A stretch of 6,606 bases of DNA from an uncultured Rhodoluna sp. (GTDB lineage: Bacteria > Actinomycetota > Actinomycetes > Actinomycetales > Microbacteriaceae), in contig CALDKR010000013.1 in assembly GCA_937898095.1 (NCBI GenBank), positions 1 through 6,606 on the forward strand. Direction: 5' to 3'. Positions 5,772 through 6,606 of the stretch are shown here, piece by piece. Every line of letters begins with the position of its first letter. Position 1 is the stretch's first letter. The position numbers were made by a program, and so were the translations under genes. Below the pieces are notes generated by a model. It worked only from the letters and a program-made list of their open reading frames with translations, was not told the origin of the DNA and made no database searches.

Positions 5772-6606
5772 TTAGTCGCGAGTCAAACGACGATATGTCG
5801 AGCGATGCGGTTTTGCTGCATCGGCGCCAAGTCGAGCAATCTTGTTTTCTTCATAAGCCTCGAAGTTTCCTTCAAACCAGTACCACTGATCAGGATTGTC
5901 TTCGGTGCCTTCGTAAGCCAAAATGTGCGACGCAACTCGGTCTAGGAACCAACGGTCGTGTGTGATAACCACTGCACAACCGGGGAACGCCAAGAGGGCA
6001 TTTTCGAGGCTTCCTAGGGTTTCAACGTCGAGATCGTTTGTTGGCTCGTCGAGCAGCAATAGGTTTCCACCCTGCTTCAAAGTCAGAGCTAGGTTTAGGC
6101 GGTTTCGCTCACCACCAGACAGCACACCAGCAGGCTTCTGTTGGTCTGGGCCCTTGAAACCAAAGGCGGCAACATAGGCGCGAGAAGGCATTTCTTGCTG
6201 ACCAACCTGCATGTAGTCAAGGCCGTCTGAGACAACCTCCCACAGCGTCTTTTCGGGGTCAATACCGCCACGGCCTTGGTCGACGTATGAAATCTTGACT
6301 GTTTCACCAATCTTGAGGTCTCCGCCGTCAAGGCTTTCTAGGCCAACAATGGTCTTGAAAAGTGTTGATTTTCCGACACCGTTCGGGCCAATTACACCAA
6401 CGATTCCGTTGCGCGGAAGGCTAAAGCTGAGGCCATTGATTAGCGAACGGCCATCGAAGCCTTTTTGAAGGTTCTTGGCTTCGATAACAATGTCACCCAA
6501 ACGTGGGCCCATAGGAATTTGAATTTCTTCAAAGTCGAGTTTTCTGGTGCGATCTGCCTCGGCAGCCATTTCTTCATAGCGAGCCAAACGAGCTTTGGAT
6601 TTTGTT
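5772..6606 (-). CDS. ettA: Energy-dependent translational throttle protein EttA (ABC-F), C-terminal half
   Basis: The C-terminal 277 residues of an ABC-F ATPase. EttA binds the ribosomal E site and gates entry into elongation according to the ATP/ADP balance. The frame is open to the window edge and the start lies beyond it; the TTG at 6587 is an internal leucine. The fragment opens with TKSKARLARYEEM, the end of the inter-domain linker, then IPMGPRLGD before the second ABC domain. In visible numbering the Walker A GPNGVGKST is at about 73-81, the signature LSGGERNRL at 162-170, Walker B LLLLDEPTND at 182-191 and the switch THDRW at 215-219, all intact. The C-terminal WFEGNFEAYEENK and ending RSTYRRLTRD match EttA rather than Uup or other ABC-F members. 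E. coli EttA has 555 residues, so about half is present. It is convergent with the aminotransferase and ends 15 bases before a perfect inverted repeat. Confidence 0.95.
   Translation of the reverse strand, partial: TKSKARLARYEEMAAEADRTRKLDFEEIQIPMGPRLGDIVIEAKNLQKGFDGRSLINGLSFSLPRNGIVGVIGPNGVGKSTLFKTIVGLESLDGGDLKIGETVKISYVDQGRGGIDPEKTLWEVVSDGLDYMQVGQQEMPSRAYVAAFGFKGPDQQKPAGVLSGGERNRLNLALTLKQGGNLLLLDEPTNDLDVETLGSLENALLAFPGCAVVITHDRWFLDRVASHILAYEGTEDNPDQWYWFEGNFEAYEENKIARLGADAAKPHRSTYRRLTRD

Noticed and set aside
6585..6587. TTG as a start codon for the ABC-F protein
   Set aside because: Upstream codons in the same frame encode TKSKAR, which continues the EttA linker; the gene runs past the window end.
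1..6606. Mobile element, defence system or biosynthetic cluster
   Set aside because: No transposase, integrase, toxin-antitoxin pair, nuclease, carrier protein or array repeat was seen; the genes are housekeeping types in compact order.

Overview
The window looks like ordinary core chromosome from a low-GC actinobacterium, most plausibly a freshwater Microbacteriaceae member (Rhodoluna/Aquiluna-like). This is an inference from three things: the actinobacterial character of the proteins (a PepN-type M1 aminopeptidase, a truncated haemoglobin very close to mycobacterial GlbO, an actinobacterial TesB and an EttA), a base composition that looks near 50% GC by eye, and very tight packing with TTG starts. 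There are seven protein genes, the two outermost cut by the window edges. No tRNA, rRNA, CRISPR array, insertion sequence or phage gene was seen, and no gene-free stretch exceeds about 100 bases.

Layout. Bases 1-2712, plus strand: the 3' part of pepN (aminopeptidase N), then an MscS-type mechanosensitive channel, then a group II truncated haemoglobin. Gaps are 3 and 0 bases, and all three genes lie in the same reading frame, so this looks like one transcript. Bases 2709-3377, minus strand: a conserved-looking hypothetical protein whose stop codon overlaps the globin stop in a shared CTAG. Bases 3378-3443: a compact divergent promoter region. Bases 3444-5681, plus strand: a TesB-type acyl-CoA thioesterase followed six bases later by a class III PLP-dependent aminotransferase of unknown substrate. 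Bases 5682-5771: a convergent intergenic region with two perfect inverted repeats, one of them a strong terminator. Bases 5772-6606, minus strand: the C-terminal half of the ABC-F translation factor EttA.

How the genes fit together. The left block combines peptide turnover, osmotic protection and a haem protein for O2/NO/peroxide chemistry; it reads as a housekeeping cluster rather than a pathway. The thioesterase and aminotransferase form a two-gene unit, but no shared pathway can be shown. I did not find a convincing undescribed system. The items most worth a second look are the aminotransferase with variant motifs, the zero-gap in-frame channel-globin junction, the overlapping divergent -10 elements, and the paired hairpins between the aminotransferase and ettA.
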